Source: Eupransor demetentiae
GTDB lineage: Bacteria > Bacillota > Bacilli > Lactobacillales > Lactobacillaceae
Assembly: GCF_963930865.1 (NCBI RefSeq)
Contig: NZ_CAWVOH010000002.1
Span: forward strand, 62,001-126,000
Direction of reading: 5' to 3'
Length of the DNA stretch: 64,000 nt
This document shows, one piece after another, positions 55,285 to 63,886 of the stretch. Each line of letters starts with the position of its first letter. Within the stretch, counting starts at the first letter, position 1. The position numbers and the translations under genes were made by a program. A model generated the notes under the pieces. That model was given only the letters and a program-made list of their open reading frames with translations, made no database searches and had not been told where the DNA came from.

Positions 55285-56304
55285 ATGACTGTGAAGATTG
55301 GTATTAACGGATTCGGTCGTATTGGTCGTTTGGCATTCCGCCGTATCTTGGAATTGGGTGACACAGCTGCTGATGTTGAAGTTGCCGCAATCAACGACTT
55401 GACTAGCCCATCAATGTTGGCATACTTGCTTAAGTATGACTCAACTCATGGAACTTTGGATGCTGAAGTTTCAGCTGACGAAACTGGTATCATCGTTAAC
55501 GGTAAGCACTACACTGTTTACTCAGAACGCGATGCTAAGAACATTCCTTGGGTTAAGAATGATGGTGTTGAATACGTATTGGAAGCTACTGGTTTCTATA
55601 CTTCAGCCGAAAAGTCACAAGCTCACTTGGATGCCGGTGCTAAGAAGGTTTTGATTTCTGCTCCAGCTGGTGACGTGCCAACTGTTGTTTATGGTGTAAA
55701 CCAAGACATCTTGAAGCCAGAAGACAAGATTGTTTCTGCTGGTTCATGTACTACTCAATCATTGGCACCAATGGGTAAGGTATTGGTTGACAACTTCGGT
55801 GTTGAAATCGGTACTATGACTACTATTCACGCCTTCACTTCAACTCAAATGATCTTGGATGGACCTAAGGGTAAGAAGTTCCGTTCAAACCGTACTGCTT
55901 CAGTTAACACTATCCCTCACTCAACTGGTGCTGCCAAGGCTATCGGTCTTGTTGTTCCAGAATTGAAGGGTAAGGTTGACGGGCACGCACAACGTGTTGC
56001 CGTAATCGACGGTTCTGTAACTGAATTGACTACTGTTTTGGACAAGAAGGTTACTGCTGACGAAGTTAACGCTGCTATGAAGGCTGCTTCATCAGACTCA
56101 TTCGGTTACAACGAAGACGAAATCGTTTCATCAGACATCATTGGTGACACTCACGGTACCACTTTCGATGCAACTCAAACTCAAATCATCGAAGCAGGCG
56201 ACAAGCAATTGGTTAAGACTGTTTCATGGTATGACAACGAATACGGTTTCACTTCAAACATGATCCGTACTTTGTTGCACTTCGCCCACGTTGGTAACAA
56301 GTAA
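55285..56304 (+). CDS. gap: Glyceraldehyde-3-phosphate dehydrogenase, type I
   Basis: A 339-residue glycolytic enzyme forming 1,3-bisphosphoglycerate with NAD+. GINGFGRIGRLAFR at the N-terminus binds NAD; the catalytic Cys is in SAGSCTTQSLAP (usual form SCTTN; here Gln follows) and SWYDNEYGF is at the C-terminus. ATG 55285 with SD GGAGG; the longer frame upstream crosses the promoter. Strong TTG/TCA/GGT codon bias indicates high expression. Alone, not in a gap-pgk operon. Confidence 0.96.
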   Translation: MTVKIGINGFGRIGRLAFRRILELGDTAADVEVAAINDLTSPSMLAYLLKYDSTHGTLDAEVSADETGIIVNGKHYTVYSERDAKNIPWVKNDGVEYVLEATGFYTSAEKSQAHLDAGAKKVLISAPAGDVPTVVYGVNQDILKPEDKIVSAGSCTTQSLAPMGKVLVDNFGVEIGTMTTIHAFTSTQMILDGPKGKKFRSNRTASVNTIPHSTGAAKAIGLVVPELKGKVDGHAQRVAVIDGSVTELTTVLDKKVTADEVNAAMKAASSDSFGYNEDEIVSSDIIGDTHGTTFDATQTQIIEAGDKQLVKTVSWYDNEYGFTSNMIRTLLHFAHVGNK

Positions 56305-56318
56305 TTCATACGATCAAG

Positions 56319-56342
56319 AGAACGCTTTGGCGTTCTTTTTTT
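56319..56342 (+). terminator. Terminator after gap
   Basis: AGAACGC (56319-56325), TTTG, GCGTTCT (56330-56336), T run. Confidence 0.92.
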
Positions 56343-56362
56343 GTGACCAAGATTAGGCGCAT

Positions 56363-56394
56363 AAAAAAGCCCTGCTCGTGCAGGGCTTTTTTGA
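56363..56394 (-). terminator. Terminator after nadE
   Basis: GCCCTGC (56369-56375), TCGT, GCAGGGC (56380-56386), flanked by six A and six T; acts for nadE on the minus strand. Confidence 0.92.
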
Positions 56395-57216
56395 TTAGTA
56401 GAACCAAGTGTCGTAAATGGTGATTGGTTCGTGGCGCTTTTGCTGAGTGGCCAAGTACATTTCTTCCAGGTGTTGTGCATCGGCAGCGGGGATGTCCTTG
56501 CCTTCCAGGTAGTCGTCGATCTTGTCGTAAGTGACGCCCAGGGCGATTTCGTCTGGTAGTTGAGGTCGGTCGTCTTCAAGGTCGGCCGTGGGCACCTTTT
56601 CGTATAGATGCTTAGGGGCCTTGAGTTCTTCGAGTAACTGACAGCCCTGGCGCTTGTTCAAACGCCAAAGGGGATTGATGTCAGTTCCGCCGTCACCGTA
56701 CTTGGTGTAAAAGCCGGCGATGGCTTCGGCGGCATGGTCAGTACCAATTACGACACCGTTGTGCTCGCGAGCCACTGCATATTGAGCAATCATGCGCATC
56801 TTAGGCTTGATGGAGCCACGACTCAAGTCGTCCACCTTCAAACCAGCGGTCCGCAAGGAAGCGACCATGGCATCGGTGGCATCCTTGATGTTGGTCGTCA
56901 CGACTTCATCCGGCTGTATAAAATCGAGGGCTGCTTGCGCATCGTCTTCATCTTTTTGTTCGCCGTAGGGTTGGCGAATGGCAACGAATTGGTAATCTTC
57001 CTTCGTTTCATCGCGCAGTTCGCTGATGGCCATTTGGCCGATTTTACCAGCAAGGGTTGAATCCTGACCACCACTGATAGCCAGTACGAGACCGGTGTAG
57101 ATGCTGTGGGTCAAGTACTGCTTCAAGAAGTCGACTGAGCGACGGACTTCGCTTTTAGGGTTAATTAGGGGCTGAACTTTAAGTTCGGCAATGATTTTTG
57201 CTTGTAAAGGTCTCAT
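56395..57216 (-). CDS. nadE: NH3-dependent NAD+ synthetase
   Basis: A 273-residue ATP-dependent amidating enzyme, last step of NAD synthesis (nicotinate adenine dinucleotide to NAD). The P-loop is AISGGQDSTLAGKIGQ (SGGxDS). VVIGTDHAAEAIAGFYTKYGDGGTDINPLWRLNKRQ is diagnostic of NadE. There is no glutaminase domain, so free ammonia is used. ATG overlaps the pncB stop (ATGA). Confidence 0.96.
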   Translation of the reverse strand: MRPLQAKIIAELKVQPLINPKSEVRRSVDFLKQYLTHSIYTGLVLAISGGQDSTLAGKIGQMAISELRDETKEDYQFVAIRQPYGEQKDEDDAQAALDFIQPDEVVTTNIKDATDAMVASLRTAGLKVDDLSRGSIKPKMRMIAQYAVAREHNGVVIGTDHAAEAIAGFYTKYGDGGTDINPLWRLNKRQGCQLLEELKAPKHLYEKVPTADLEDDRPQLPDEIALGVTYDKIDDYLEGKDIPAADAQHLEEMYLATQQKRHEPITIYDTWFY

Positions 57217-58655
57217 TTATCCATCTCCTGAACGTCTTTGCGGATTTTGTGAATTAAGTTAATCTTAGCGTCGTAAAGATTCTGCGCGAGGTCAACCGGG
57301 TAGGTCTGTGGGTTCAAGATGCGCTTGTATTCATCCCAGAGGGCACCCAGCGACTGCTTCGAGAATTCCTTGATGGCAAAAATATCTGGCAGTTTGTAAA
57401 CCAGTTCACCATCAACAAAAATGTCGTGCAAAATTGGCTTAGCGACGAAATCCTTGATTGTTTTGGAAATGACCGGATGGTTGGGGTCAAACATGTGCAG
57501 TGAGTCCAATTCATTGGGGTCTTCACCGTAGAAGGTTAAGTAGTCACCTTCGGATTTGCCGTCTTCCCGGTCGGTAATGCGCCAAATCTGCTTTCTTCCA
57601 GGCGTTGAAATTTTGCCCACGTTGTTGGAGAGCTTGATGGTGCTTTTGCCATTGATGCTGACCATTTTGTAAACCGCACCGAGCGCCGGTTGGTCATAGG
57701 CAGTAATTAGCTTGGTACCAATGCCCCAAACATCGATTTTGGCGCCCTGGATTTTGAGGTTCAGGATGGTGTTCTCATCCAAGTCGTTGGAAGCGTAGAT
57801 TTTAGCGTTAGGGAAACCGGCCTTGTCCAGCATCTTGCGTACTTCCTTAGAGAGGTAAGCCATGTCGCCGGAATCAATGCGGACTCCCTGGAAGTTGATT
57901 TTATCGCCAAATTCCTTGGCGACCTTGATGGCGTTGGGCACGCCCGACTTCAAAGTATCAAAGGTATCGACCAAGAAAACGACGTTTTTGTGAGTGGAAG
58001 CGTAGGCATGAAAGGCGGCGTAGTCGTCGCCATAAGCCTGCACTAGGGCATGGGCGTGCGTTCCCGCAATTGGAATGTTGAAGAGCTTTCCGGCTCGGAC
58101 GTTAGAAGTAGCATCAAAACCAGCAATAAAGGCGGCGCGGGTTCCCCAAAGGGCGGCATCCAATTCTTGTGCCCGGCGGGTTCCAAATTCCATCAGCGGT
58201 TGGCCGGTCGTCACGCTGGCAATTCGGGCAGCCTTGGTGGCAATCAAGGTTTGGAAGTTGATCACGTTGAGCAGCAAAGTTTCAAGCAATTGGGCATCAA
58301 CCAAAGGACCATCAACCTGTAAAAGTGGTTCGTTGTTAAACATCACTTCACCTTCGCGGGCGGCACGAATCGTGGCTTTGAGGCGCCAGTTTTTCAGATA
58401 GGCTAGGAAATCATCGTCGTAGAGGTCCAAGGACTTTAGATAGGCGATGTCGTCGTCGCTAAAGTGGAACTTTTCCAAGATGGTGACAATTCGTTCCAGT
58501 CCACCAAAAATGGCGTAACCGTTGTGGAAAGGCATTTTCCGGAAATAGGCTTCAAAGACCACGGGGGTCTGGTCAATTCCTTGCTTCCAGTAGGTGTAAA
58601 TCATATTAATTTGGTAGGCATCCGTGTGGAGTGCCAGGGAATCATCTGCGTACAA
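57213..58655 (-). CDS. pncB: Nicotinate phosphoribosyltransferase
   Basis: A 480-residue enzyme joining nicotinate to PRPP, the entry to NAD salvage. LHTDAYQINMIYTYWKQG is the family N-terminus; EFGTRRAQELDAALWGTRAAFIAGFDATSN holds the substrate site and active His/Arg equivalents; VRIDSGDMAYL the phosphate loop. I place the start at TTG 58655, giving M-YADDSLALHTD as in homologues, with SD GGAGGAC; the ATG at 58676 has no SD. With nadE it forms a two-gene salvage operon and implies nicotinic acid uptake. Confidence 0.93.
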   Translation of the reverse strand: MYADDSLALHTDAYQINMIYTYWKQGIDQTPVVFEAYFRKMPFHNGYAIFGGLERIVTILEKFHFSDDDIAYLKSLDLYDDDFLAYLKNWRLKATIRAAREGEVMFNNEPLLQVDGPLVDAQLLETLLLNVINFQTLIATKAARIASVTTGQPLMEFGTRRAQELDAALWGTRAAFIAGFDATSNVRAGKLFNIPIAGTHAHALVQAYGDDYAAFHAYASTHKNVVFLVDTFDTLKSGVPNAIKVAKEFGDKINFQGVRIDSGDMAYLSKEVRKMLDKAGFPNAKIYASNDLDENTILNLKIQGAKIDVWGIGTKLITAYDQPALGAVYKMVSINGKSTIKLSNNVGKISTPGRKQIWRITDREDGKSEGDYLTFYGEDPNELDSLHMFDPNHPVISKTIKDFVAKPILHDIFVDGELVYKLPDIFAIKEFSKQSLGALWDEYKRILNPQTYPVDLAQNLYDAKINLIHKIRKDVQEMDK

Positions 58656-58773
58656 AATAAAGTCCTCCACGGCCATTATAGCAATAAATGGAAAATGAAA
58701 TGTGGCCGACTATGCCGCCTTGCCGCTGCGGTAAAAATGCTATACTAGACCAAATAAGAAAGGGGAGTGAGCC

Positions 58774-59607
58774 ATGAAAGTCGCATTTTCATCGGATAAT
58801 CATTTTGACTTAAATAAAGTTGACTTAGCGGACGTTCTGCCACGCCAGGCCGATTACCTGCTGGAACTGGGCCTTGATGCCTACATTATCAACGGCGACC
58901 TTTTCAATGACTTTAACCGCTCCTTGAAATATGCTCGGCAATTGCAGGAAGCTGTTGGGAATAATTTGGCCATTCGTTTCCTGGCGGGTAATCATGACAT
59001 GGGTTCGGGCGTAACTTACGAAGAGTTGGAAAGTGACCTGGATCCCCTTTACTTCCATCATAAAAGCCTTGATTTGGGGAACTACCGTATCCTCGGAAAC
59101 AACGGTTGGTACGATTATGCCTTTGACGAGGGCCGCCATCCGATGACGGAAATCGAACGCTTTAAGCATGAATTTTGGTACGACCGACGGATTGAACAGC
59201 CAATGTCGGACCCCGAACGAATGGCACTTGCGGCTAACCAGGTTGCCGAACAGATTAAGGCGGCCGGTCAGCGCAAAACTATTTTGGTCAATCACTTCGT
59301 GCCCAAAATCGACTTCATCCGTGCCATTCCAAACCGTAATACCCGCTTTGAAATCCTAAACGCCTTTCTCGGCAGCCCACGGTTTGGTGATTTAGCGCAG
59401 GCCAATCAAGTTCAGGCCGTTATCTTTGGGCATTTGCACCGCCATCCTAAGCCCTTAAGTGCTGGCAAAACGACCTATTATAGCGCAGCGGTCGGCTACA
59501 ACACGCACCGCGTTCATGAATGGACGGGGACGGACTTCTTCAAAGAATGGCAAGAGCGGCTGGTTGTCCTGGATGATCAAAATTTGGCAGAGGCAGGTGA
59601 GGCGTGA
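58774..59607 (+). CDS. Calcineurin-like metallophosphoesterase
   Basis: A 277-residue phosphoesterase. All metal motifs are seen: SSDNHFD (DxH), INGDLFND (GDxx), FLAGNHDMG (GNHD), VNHFVP and FGHLHRHP (GHxH). Substrate unknown; related lactic-acid-bacterial proteins are annotated only by family. SD AAAGGGGAG before ATG. Overlaps the following YdcF-type gene at TGATG. Confidence 0.88.
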   Translation: MKVAFSSDNHFDLNKVDLADVLPRQADYLLELGLDAYIINGDLFNDFNRSLKYARQLQEAVGNNLAIRFLAGNHDMGSGVTYEELESDLDPLYFHHKSLDLGNYRILGNNGWYDYAFDEGRHPMTEIERFKHEFWYDRRIEQPMSDPERMALAANQVAEQIKAAGQRKTILVNHFVPKIDFIRAIPNRNTRFEILNAFLGSPRFGDLAQANQVQAVIFGHLHRHPKPLSAGKTTYYSAAVGYNTHRVHEWTGTDFFKEWQERLVVLDDQNLAEAGEA

Positions 59608-60419
59608 TGACTGTGTTCTTACTCATCTTTCTTGGCTTAAGTTCCGCCCTGGTACTGAGTCTGGCTTATTTATCCTGGGGAATCTGGATTCGTCTACGGA
59701 TGCGGCCGATGACCCTTGTCCTGGCGCTTTTCCTTTTGCTTGTCGTGCTGTATTCCTGGCTTGGTTTGCTTTGGCCCTTGATGGGAATCTTTACTGCAGT
59801 TTGGTCTGGCTCGCTCTTTGTCTTGTTTCTGTTGGACCTGACCTGGCTTTTAACCCTATCAGCAATGGCGATTTATAAGTTGCGCCATGAAAAAGCTCCG
59901 CAAGCCGATTACATTATCGTGCTGGGAGCCTACCTGCGTGATGGCCATCGAGTTGGACCGGTCTTGGCGGGGCGGATTAACGCGGCCATGCAAACCGCTC
60001 TTGCACAAGAATCAAAACCGACGGTGATTTTTGCTGGTGGGCAGGGCTTTGACGAGTCCTTACCAGAAGGGCAGGCCATGCGGGACTATGCTGGTCAGCA
60101 TTATGAATACCCAGTGAACAAGCTCCTAGCCGAAACGAAAAGCCGCAATACCTATCAAAATTTGATCTATAGCCAGCAAATGATGCAGGCCCCTGAACAA
60201 ATTCTAATTTTCACTTCGGATTATCATGTGTTGCGGGCGGCCTTTCTCGCTCATCGAGTGGGCGTTAAGGCTCAGGTTTACGGTGGCAAGACAACTTTGC
60301 GGGTCCGTTGGCGAGGTCGTTTGCGCGAATATTTAGCCTTTTTGAACCTTTACCAAAAAACTGTGATTGCTCTTATCGCAGGCATCTACATCCTAAGCTT
60401 ATTGATTGATTTAATTTAG
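59607..60419 (+). CDS. YdcF/SanA-family membrane protein (DUF218)
   Basis: A 270-residue protein. Three or four N-terminal membrane segments (about residues 1-100), then the DUF218 domain: ADYIIVLGAYLRDGHRVGPVLAGRINAAMQ, TVIFAGGQGFDESLPEGQAMRDY, AETKSRNTYQNLIYS and LIFTSDYHVLRAAFLA. One more membrane segment at the C-terminus. The domain may act on envelope or nucleotide substrates; unproven. ATG 59607 sits in the upstream stop; GTG 59604 is an alternative. Confidence 0.85.
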   Translation: MTVFLLIFLGLSSALVLSLAYLSWGIWIRLRMRPMTLVLALFLLLVVLYSWLGLLWPLMGIFTAVWSGSLFVLFLLDLTWLLTLSAMAIYKLRHEKAPQADYIIVLGAYLRDGHRVGPVLAGRINAAMQTALAQESKPTVIFAGGQGFDESLPEGQAMRDYAGQHYEYPVNKLLAETKSRNTYQNLIYSQQMMQAPEQILIFTSDYHVLRAAFLAHRVGVKAQVYGGKTTLRVRWRGRLREYLAFLNLYQKTVIALIAGIYILSLLIDLI

Positions 60420-60437
60420 GCGCAATACTATAGGAAG

Positions 60438-60464
60438 AAAAGATCAGAAAGTGGTCTTTTTTCT
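60438..60464 (+). terminator. Terminator after the YdcF-type gene
   Basis: AAAAGATCA (60438-60446), GAAAG, TGGTCTTTT (60452-60460), TT. Confidence 0.8.
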
Positions 60465-60484
60465 TTGCCAATATTACAGTAATG

Positions 60485-60556
60485 TTACAAAAATAAGCGA
60501 GTGTGATACAATGGCAAAGGATTGTTTCTACTTTGAGATAGTTTGACAGTCGAAAT
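60485..60556 (+). promoter_or_regulatory. fab operon promoter and FabT-type box
   Basis: TTACAA (60485-60490), 16 bp, extended -10 TGA-TACAAT (hexamer 60507-60512). Downstream, AGTTTGACAGTCGAAAT (60540-60556) fits the FabT palindrome AnTTTGAnTnTCAAAnT with two mismatches. An overlapping inverted repeat ATTACAGTAAT sits at 60473-60483. FabT, encoded in the same operon, would give feedback control. Confidence 0.65.
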
Positions 60557-60624
60557 ATATGGTGCTAAGCTATCATAGTATCTTTGGTGGCAGATGGCCG
60601 CCATACATGAAGGAAGGACCTAAG

Positions 60625-61074
60625 ATGCCAGTTTTAACAACGACCGAAATTATGGATTTAATTCCTAACCGTTATCCAATTATTTATATGGATTACGTGG
60701 AAGAAATGACGCCGGACGAATCGATCACCGCCGTAAAGAACGTGACGATCAACGAACAATTTTTCCAAGGACATTTCCCTGGTAACCCAGTGATGCCCGG
60801 TGTATTGATTATCGAGTCTTTGGCGCAGGCCGCTTCAATTTTGATTTTGTCTTCCCCACAGTTCAAGGGTAAGACGGCTTATATGACTGGTATTGATGAT
60901 GCCAAGTTCAAGAAGATGGTTGTGCCAGGGGATGTTTTGAAGCTCCACGCCACTTTCGGTAAGCTCCGCGCCAACATGGGTTCAGTTATTGTTGAAGCCA
61001 AGGTTGATGGCAAGGTTGCTACGTCTGCCGAATTGATGTTTGTGGTTGCCCCTGACGAAGAAAAAAATGCCTGA
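60625..61074 (+). CDS. fabZ: 3-hydroxyacyl-ACP dehydratase FabZ
   Basis: A 149-residue hot-dog dehydratase of fatty-acid elongation. IMDLIPNRYPIIYMDYVEEM (usual PHRYPF... pattern, here NRYPI), EQFFQGHFPGNPVMPGVLIIESLAQAA holds the catalytic His and Glu, and DDAKFKKMVVPGDVL follows. The motif H in HFPGNPVMPG is intact. ATG 60625 with SD AAGGAAGG; the longer frame to 60559 overlaps the FabT box. First gene of the fab cluster; overlaps fabT by 8 bases. Confidence 0.93.
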   Translation: MPVLTTTEIMDLIPNRYPIIYMDYVEEMTPDESITAVKNVTINEQFFQGHFPGNPVMPGVLIIESLAQAASILILSSPQFKGKTAYMTGIDDAKFKKMVVPGDVLKLHATFGKLRANMGSVIVEAKVDGKVATSAELMFVVAPDEEKNA

Positions 61075-61522
61075 AACAATTAATTTTGACCACACGAACG
61101 ATGAGTTGGTCGAAGCTTTTACCAATGTGATGTGGGTGGAAGAAAGTGCCCTGCGCAACGGTCCCTTTTCGGATTTAACCGTTAAGGAAGTTCATACGGT
61201 TGATGCGATTTCAATGTATGAAGAGAAGAGTGCATCACAAGTAGCCAAAATTGTTCACTTAACGCCTTCGGCCATGACAACGGCCATCGACCGCTTGGTT
61301 GATAAGGGTTATGTCGAACGTCGCCGTTCATTGAACGACCGCCGCGTGGTGAAGCTCGGTTTGACACACAAGGGTCGTGTGGTTTATCGTGCCCATCAAG
61401 CCTTTCACCGCGGCGTTACCCATTCGCTTTTCAAAGGAACGGATAATGCGCAAGCTTTGGTCTTGGTGGATGCCATTCATAATTTGAAAGAATATTTAAA
61501 GTCATTAATCAGCGCACAGTGA
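61067..61522 (+). CDS. fabT: MarR-family fatty-acid synthesis repressor FabT
   Basis: A 151-residue winged-helix regulator. NVMWVEESALRNGPFSDLTVKEVHTVDAI is the FabT N-terminal block, KSASQVAKIVHLTPSAMTTAIDRLVDKGYVERRRSLNDRRVVKLGLT the recognition helix and wing. FabT bound to long-chain acyl-ACP represses fab genes. Position inside a fabZ-fabT-fabH-acpP-fabK cluster supports this assignment. Start overlaps the fabZ end and has a weak SD. Confidence 0.92.
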   Translation: MPETINFDHTNDELVEAFTNVMWVEESALRNGPFSDLTVKEVHTVDAISMYEEKSASQVAKIVHLTPSAMTTAIDRLVDKGYVERRRSLNDRRVVKLGLTHKGRVVYRAHQAFHRGVTHSLFKGTDNAQALVLVDAIHNLKEYLKSLISAQ

Positions 61523-61551
61523 TGTGCTGGTGAGAAAGGTTGGTTGCTGGT

Positions 61552-62526
61552 TTGGAACAGATTAAGATTCTTGCCACTGCTAAACAAGTACCAGAACGCG
61601 TGGTTTCCAACGACGAACTTAGCGGTTTGATGGAAACCAGCGACGAATGGATTTATCCCCGTACTGGGATTCATAACCGTCACGTTGTCACGGATGAAAA
61701 TACATCTGATTTGGCAACCGGCGTTGCTAAAAAGCTCTTGGATGAAGCGGGTTGGTCAGCAGATGAATTGGACTTCATCATCGTTTCAACCATGTCACCC
61801 GACGGTTTGTCACCCCACACGGCAGCCATTGTCCAGGGCAACATCCATGCGGCAAACGCTTTCGCCTTTGACTTGAACGCCGCCTGCTCAGGCTTCGTTT
61901 ATGGTTTGTCAGCCGCTTCAGCCTTTTTGGCTTCAGGCCGCTACAAGAAGGGGATGTTCATTGGAGCCGAAGTGCTTTCCAAGTTAGTTGATTGGAAGGA
62001 CCGTACGGTTTCAGTCCTCTTCGGCGATGGTGCCGGCGGTGTCTTACTGGAAAAGACGGACGAACCTGTTGGTTTGATTGCTGAAGAATTACAGTCCTAC
62101 GGCGAAATGGGTGATGCCATTTTGACGGGCCGTTTTGCCAATAAGAATGCCTTTGCAGGTGAAATTTCACCGCTTGATCCTTACTTCCACCAGGATGGCC
62201 GCGCCGTTTATGGATTTGCCACCCGGGAAGTGCCTAAAGTCATGAACAAGGCTTTGGAAAAGGCTGGTTTGACGGCGGACGATGTTGATTTTTATATCGC
62301 CCATCAAGCCAACCATCGTATTATCGAGTCAATGGCGAAGAACTTTGGTCAGTCGATGGATAAGTTCCCAACCAATATGGAGGAGTATGGTAATACTTCT
62401 GCCGCTTCACCGGCCATTCTGCTTGACGAAATGGTCAAAGCCGGCCAAATTAAGCCCGGCATGAAGGTTGCTTTTGTCGGCTTCGGTGGCGGTTTGGCCA
62501 TCGGGGTTCAAATCTGGCAGCTTTAA
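61552..62526 (+). CDS. fabH: 3-oxoacyl-ACP synthase III FabH
   Basis: A 324-residue ketosynthase starting fatty-acid chains from acetyl-CoA and malonyl-ACP. METSDEWIYPRTGIHNRHVV is the family block; catalytic Cys in DLNAACSGFVYGL, His in DFYIAHQANHRIIES (HQAN), Asn in YGNTSAASP. Start is ambiguous: TTG 61552 gives MEQIKILATAK like homologues, while TTG 61540 has GGTGA at a good distance. I chose 61552. acpP follows after 88 bases. Confidence 0.93.
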   Translation: MEQIKILATAKQVPERVVSNDELSGLMETSDEWIYPRTGIHNRHVVTDENTSDLATGVAKKLLDEAGWSADELDFIIVSTMSPDGLSPHTAAIVQGNIHAANAFAFDLNAACSGFVYGLSAASAFLASGRYKKGMFIGAEVLSKLVDWKDRTVSVLFGDGAGGVLLEKTDEPVGLIAEELQSYGEMGDAILTGRFANKNAFAGEISPLDPYFHQDGRAVYGFATREVPKVMNKALEKAGLTADDVDFYIAHQANHRIIESMAKNFGQSMDKFPTNMEEYGNTSAASPAILLDEMVKAGQIKPGMKVAFVGFGGGLAIGVQIWQL

Positions 62527-62614
62527 TTAATTAATGGATTTAACTGCGGTGTAGTAGGCTGCACCGTAAAAATCAAACGTATACGTCGTTATCACTATGC
62601 ATAGGAGAAATAAA

Positions 62615-62857
62615 ATGACTAACGAAGAAATTTTTAACAAAGTAAAGGACATCTTGGTTGACCAGTTCGACTTGGATGACTCAGAAGTAAAGATGGACAC
62701 GAACTTGACTGACGACATCGATGCCGATTCATTGGACTTGTTCGAAGTTTTGAACCGTGTCGAAGATGACTTTGACATCAAGTTGGATGTTGCTGAAGAC
62801 ATCAAGACTGTTTCTGACTTGGTAAACAAGATCCAGGAACAAGTTGACAAGAAGTAA
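62615..62857 (+). CDS. acpP: Acyl carrier protein
   Basis: An 80-residue acidic carrier. The phosphopantetheine Ser lies in the DSLD motif (IDADSLDLFEVLN). Unusually the residue after DSL is Asp with Leu-Phe-Glu following, where most primary ACPs have DSLDxVEL-x-M; still a functional pattern. ATG 62615 with SD AGGAG. Its position between fabH and fabK marks it as the fatty-acid ACP. Confidence 0.94.
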   Translation: MTNEEIFNKVKDILVDQFDLDDSEVKMDTNLTDDIDADSLDLFEVLNRVEDDFDIKLDVAEDIKTVSDLVNKIQEQVDKK

Positions 62858-62906
62858 TTTGTTTTAAGCGGTTTAACGCCGCGTACATAAGAAAGGTAGA
62901 AGACTG

Positions 62907-63872
62907 ATGACTGTTAAAATTGAAAATCCTATTTTTGATAAGTTGGGCCTCAAGTACCCTATCGTTGAAGGTGGTATGACTTGGGCCGGAACAGGTGCTT
63001 TGGCCGCCGCCGTTTCAGAAGCTGGTGGTTTGGGCTTCATCGGAACTGGCTACTGGCATGGCGATGATGTTCGTAAGGAAATTAAGCGTGCAAAGGCTTT
63101 GACTGACAAGCCTTTCGGGGTCAACGTCATGTTGCTTTCGCGTCACATTCGCGAAGTCTTTGACGTCATCATTGAAGAGGGTGTTAAGGTCGTGGCCACT
63201 GGTGCCGGCGATCCATCACCATTCTTGGATGAACTACACGCCGCTGGTATCGTTGTTATGCCAGTTGTCCCATCTGCCTCAATGGCTCGCATGATGGAAC
63301 GTAAGGGTGTCGATGCCGTTATCGCCGAAGGTATGGAATCTGGTGGTCACATTGGCCGTATGACGACCATGGCCTTGATTCCACAGGTTGTTGATGCGGT
63401 TAACATTCCAGTTATCGCTGCTGGTGGAATTGGTGATGGCCGCGGAGTTGCCGCTGCCTTCATGCTTGGTGCTTCGGGCGTGCAAATGGGAACTCGTTTC
63501 TTGACTGCCGCTGAATCTGAAATTCATGAAAACTTCAAGAAGAAGGTCTTGAAGGCCAAGGACATCGATACCATCGTTACTGGTGAGATCACTGGTAACC
63601 GTGCCCGCGTTTTGAAGAACAAGATGGCTAAGGAATTCGTGAAGAACGAAGTTAACGAAATCCAAAAGCCCGCTCCTGACTACGAAACCTTGGAAAAGTT
63701 GGAATCTGGTACTTTGAAGGCTGCCGTTAAGGAAGGCGACAAGGACCACGGTGCCTTCATGGCTGGTCAAATCTCTGGTTTGATTAACGATGAAAAGCCA
63801 GTTAAGGAAATTTTGGCTGACATTTGGGAACAAGCCACTGATTTGATGGGAATTCCGAACACGACGAAGTAA
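62907..63872 (+). CDS. fabK: Enoyl-ACP reductase II FabK
   Basis: A 321-residue FMN-dependent enoyl-ACP reductase related to nitronate monooxygenases. YPIVEGGMTWAGTGALAAAVSEAGGLGFIGTG is the N-terminal FMN block; GMESGGHIGRMTTMALIPQVVDAV holds the catalytic His; IPVIAAGGIGDGRGVAAAFMLGASGVQMGTRFL the phosphate site. It replaces FabI, as in streptococci and many lactic acid bacteria. SD AAGAAAGG. Confidence 0.95.
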   Translation: MTVKIENPIFDKLGLKYPIVEGGMTWAGTGALAAAVSEAGGLGFIGTGYWHGDDVRKEIKRAKALTDKPFGVNVMLLSRHIREVFDVIIEEGVKVVATGAGDPSPFLDELHAAGIVVMPVVPSASMARMMERKGVDAVIAEGMESGGHIGRMTTMALIPQVVDAVNIPVIAAGGIGDGRGVAAAFMLGASGVQMGTRFLTAAESEIHENFKKKVLKAKDIDTIVTGEITGNRARVLKNKMAKEFVKNEVNEIQKPAPDYETLEKLESGTLKAAVKEGDKDHGAFMAGQISGLINDEKPVKEILADIWEQATDLMGIPNTTK

Positions 63873-63886
63873 GAGGAGTTAGTACG

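Noticed and set aside
60470..60500. TATTAC-N5-TGTTAC as a sixth copy of the small-membrane-protein box before fabZ
   Set aside because: The -10 TACAAT starts 35 bp, not 38 bp, after the first unit, and the operon already has a FabT-type box; TTACAA is explained as the -35.
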